A stretch of 64,000 nucleotides of DNA from the NCBI RefSeq assembly GCF_019097595.1, contig NC_080731.1, positions 4,898,241 to 4,962,240 on the forward strand, written 5' to 3'. Of the stretch, positions 61,771-64,000 are shown piece by piece (positions within the stretch are counted from its first letter, which is position 1; the number at the start of each line of letters is the position of its first letter). Source of the DNA: Hemibagrus wyckioides. Its lineage: Eukaryota > Chordata > Actinopteri > Siluriformes > Bagridae. A model generated the notes under the pieces. The model saw only the letters and a list, made by a program, of their open reading frames with translations, ran no database searches and was not told the DNA's origin. Made by a program: the position numbers and the translations under genes.

Positions 61771-63195
61771 ATTGCAGTTGTTCTAACAACTAGCACTGAA
61801 ATGACTCCACATGATAATTTGAATTGTTGGCGGTTTTAGATTGACATTTCACTCATTTTTAATCTGTTTACCTGCATTTTTCTTATAGTTAATATCCCTC
61901 ATTGTTCTCTTTAGTACAGAAGCACTGAGTTTCTCTCTTCCCAATTGGTGGCATTTGGGAGAATCGTTGATTCAATCCACGCGCTCAGGGCAGGCAGACG
62001 AGTGCTCGTCTTAATTGGTCTGACATTTTTAACTATTCCAACACACACACACACACTTATAGTGCACAGTTATGAGACAGATGATAAGTGCTATATTTTG
62101 GCATTAAGGAGTGTGCATGTTTCAACCTACAGTCACTTTCAATTCACATTTAACAAAAATCCGTCAGTGACCAAAGCAGTGACATCTACAGTCTTTGATT
62201 TGGACAAAAGAAATGAAAGTATAAAAGTACGTGAAAAGTTGTTTCATCCATTTAACCTTTGTTTGCCCAGCCCTGGGCTTCATCTGTCTAGACATGGGCT
62301 TCATATATCTGGACAAGAGCGTCATCTGTCCAGCACTGGCCATGGGATTCCTTTGTCCAGCCCTGGGGTTCATCTGTCTAGCCATGGGCTTTAAATACCT
62401 AGCCCTGGCTATTAAATTCTCCTGAGCTCCATCTGTTCAGCACTGGGCTTTATACATATGCCTTTGTCCAGCCCTCAGCATCCTTTGTCAAGCAGTAGGA
62501 TTCCCTTGCAGAGGCTTTGGTTTTATCTGCCCAGGCTTTAACTGTCCAGCCCTGGCCATTATAAGTCTGGCCCTGCGCTTCAGGTGTCAGGTCCTGGGAT
62601 TTAACAGGTTTTGGGCTTTGTCCACCCAACTCTAGGCTTCATCAGACCATCCATGTCCAACCAAACAGAGATTAAATATATTTGTCACAGTGACCATCGG
62701 CTTCCTCTGCTCAAACCACAACATCATCCACTCAGCACTGGGCTTTGTCATCCCAACCAGCAGTCTCATCTGTTCTAACACTGGCTTTACCTCCCTATAC
62801 TCGGACTTTTCCCACTCATCTTTGGGATTAATCCATCTACCAAATCAGAGGCTTTGTCCTCCTTAATAGAGGGTTCATCTGCCAAACTAGGCGAGTTAGT
62901 TTGCCCAACCCTGGGCTTTGTCCAGCAAACCAATGACTTTGTCCAGCCAAACGCTTAGGTCAAGAAATCTGGGAAATATTTAGATCTCAAGAGAATAGTG
63001 ACTGCTTAACAAGAAACCAGAGGAATTTGATTCAAAGGGCTAGAACAAAAACTTCAGATGAGAAAAAATGGTCCGTCATTTAATGAGAGTGTAACTGGGA
63101 AAGCAGTATTAGTAAACAGAATGCAATGACTGAAGCACTTTATTTTTGACATATTGATCATTTTGAGGGGGAAGACAGATGTGTGAAGAACATAC

Positions 63196-63265
63196 CTGTG
63201 TTTAATAGAGTTGCCCAAGTCTCTGCGAGGGATCTGTGGGGACCAGCGAGGAACTGACAGAGTGT
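63196..63265 (-). CDS. ksr2: ksr2 coding exon 1 of 16 in window (just before C1 domain)
   Basis: Seventy bases read TLSVPRWSPQIPRRDLGNS followed by IKH and two bases of an Arg codon. This is the KSR2 segment leading into the C1 domain, and its final His is the expected first zinc ligand. The acceptor is CCCCCTAG before AC. The donor is GTATGT after CACAG. The first two bases complete an Asp/Asn codon begun in an exon outside the window. The AG at the end joins the first base of the next exon to make Arg. Confidence 0.9.
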
Positions 63266-64000
63266 CTAGGGGGAAAAAACAGAAAGAGAAAAACAAAGAC
63301 AGAGAAACAAGATCAATTTATTATTATTAATAATAACAATCACAAAAAGTACTTTTACGTATAGCCAGGGTTAAACTGAGATACGCTTTTTTTTTTTTTT
63401 TATTTAAATTCAGCACTCAATCCAGTACACAAAATCGTAGCCTGTACACAAAAATGCGATGTCAAAGGTAAAGTTTTAAGCGAAATTATGACAAATGAAC
63501 GCAATTAGCGCAAACAAGTAATACTTTCAAATCATCATCAACATCATCAACTGTGCATCGCTAATCAACACAAAATAAAGCTGTTAATTATCAAAACATT
63601 AAAATCACAGCTGTCTGAAAGGGAGAAAAAAATAAAAAAATAACACCGAGAGAAACGAGAACCTTTTAGAGCCATCAGCGGCGTTCTACTCCTGCAGAAA
63701 TGCTGCCTTACATAAACAGGCCACAATTAGAGAGAATTATTATAATCTGCTGTGTGCTGTCATCACTCAAATGGAGGAAACCCAATAATATCTGAATAGA
63801 GGCCAGTTAGGCAATAATCATATTTGTGCCCTGCAGCACTGCTAGTTCAAAAGGACATTCATCCAATAGAAAGACAATCCCCTGGCCAATTAGAGGTCAT
63901 TTCTTTTTTGATTAACGGTCTGACGATGGTGGAGCGATGACACACAGAAAGTCACTTTTTAATTCATTGACAGATATCTTTATTACGGGAGATGCGTATG
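63266..64000 (-). other. ksr2 intron, upstream side
   Basis: No exon, element or array was recognised between the exon 1 acceptor and the window edge. Contains a poly(T) run near 63390 and otherwise ordinary AT-rich sequence. Confidence 0.6.

Noticed and set aside
60834..61789. Two overlapping long ORFs of about 290-300 codons on opposite strands
   Set aside because: Both are translations of the 42-bp minisatellite; no domain, no start context, and both strands are equally open.

Overview
The window looks like a ray-finned fish (teleost) genome. The evidence is one vertebrate gene with fish-style introns packed with micro- and minisatellites, several fish-type Tc1 DNA transposons, and common teleost SINE remnants. 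The species is not identifiable from the sequence alone.

The only host gene I can support is the 3' portion of ksr2 (kinase suppressor of Ras 2), on the minus strand from about 63.3 kb down to about 8.8 kb. I place 16 coding segments by matching translated pieces to the KSR2 family and fixing the ends at AG/GT splice sites. Together they give 1,679 coding bases in one uninterrupted frame (558 complete codons plus a stop). They cover the C1 zinc-binding domain (56.2-55.5 kb), the Ser/Pro-rich linker with a 14-3-3-type site and an ERK-docking FxFP motif (54.8-44.5 kb), and the full pseudokinase domain (43.4-26.0 kb). The normal family ending (WKSAEL) is reached only by splicing over a 13.1-kb last intron to a tiny Leu-stop segment at 12855-12861. 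If that donor is not used, translation runs on to YVK and stops at 25975. The N-terminal part of the gene lies beyond the right edge.

Layout from left to right: 1-8.4 kb holds a damaged Tc1 copy, a SINE-seeded GATG array, an old Tc1 fragment and a deleted Tc1 derivative. 8.8-12.85 kb is the probable ksr2 3' UTR, with an 18-copy 65-bp minisatellite. 12.9-26 kb is the last intron, with a second deleted Tc1 derivative in a GATA tract and a roughly 3.5-kb satellite of 30-bp units, itself interrupted by a 1,248-bp Tc1 copy. 26-43 kb holds kinase exons separated by introns with TATACCTC-type arrays, including a three-fold repeat carrying tRNA-Leu-derived SINEs. 44-54.7 kb holds linker exons among GATTCATTACAGAC-type arrays. 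55-56.2 kb holds the C1 exons around a microsatellite-filled intron. 57.2-58.5 kb is an apparently intact Tc1 element. 60.8-63 kb has a 42-bp minisatellite before the most 5' exon. I saw no other protein-coding host gene, no CRISPR array and no functional RNA gene.
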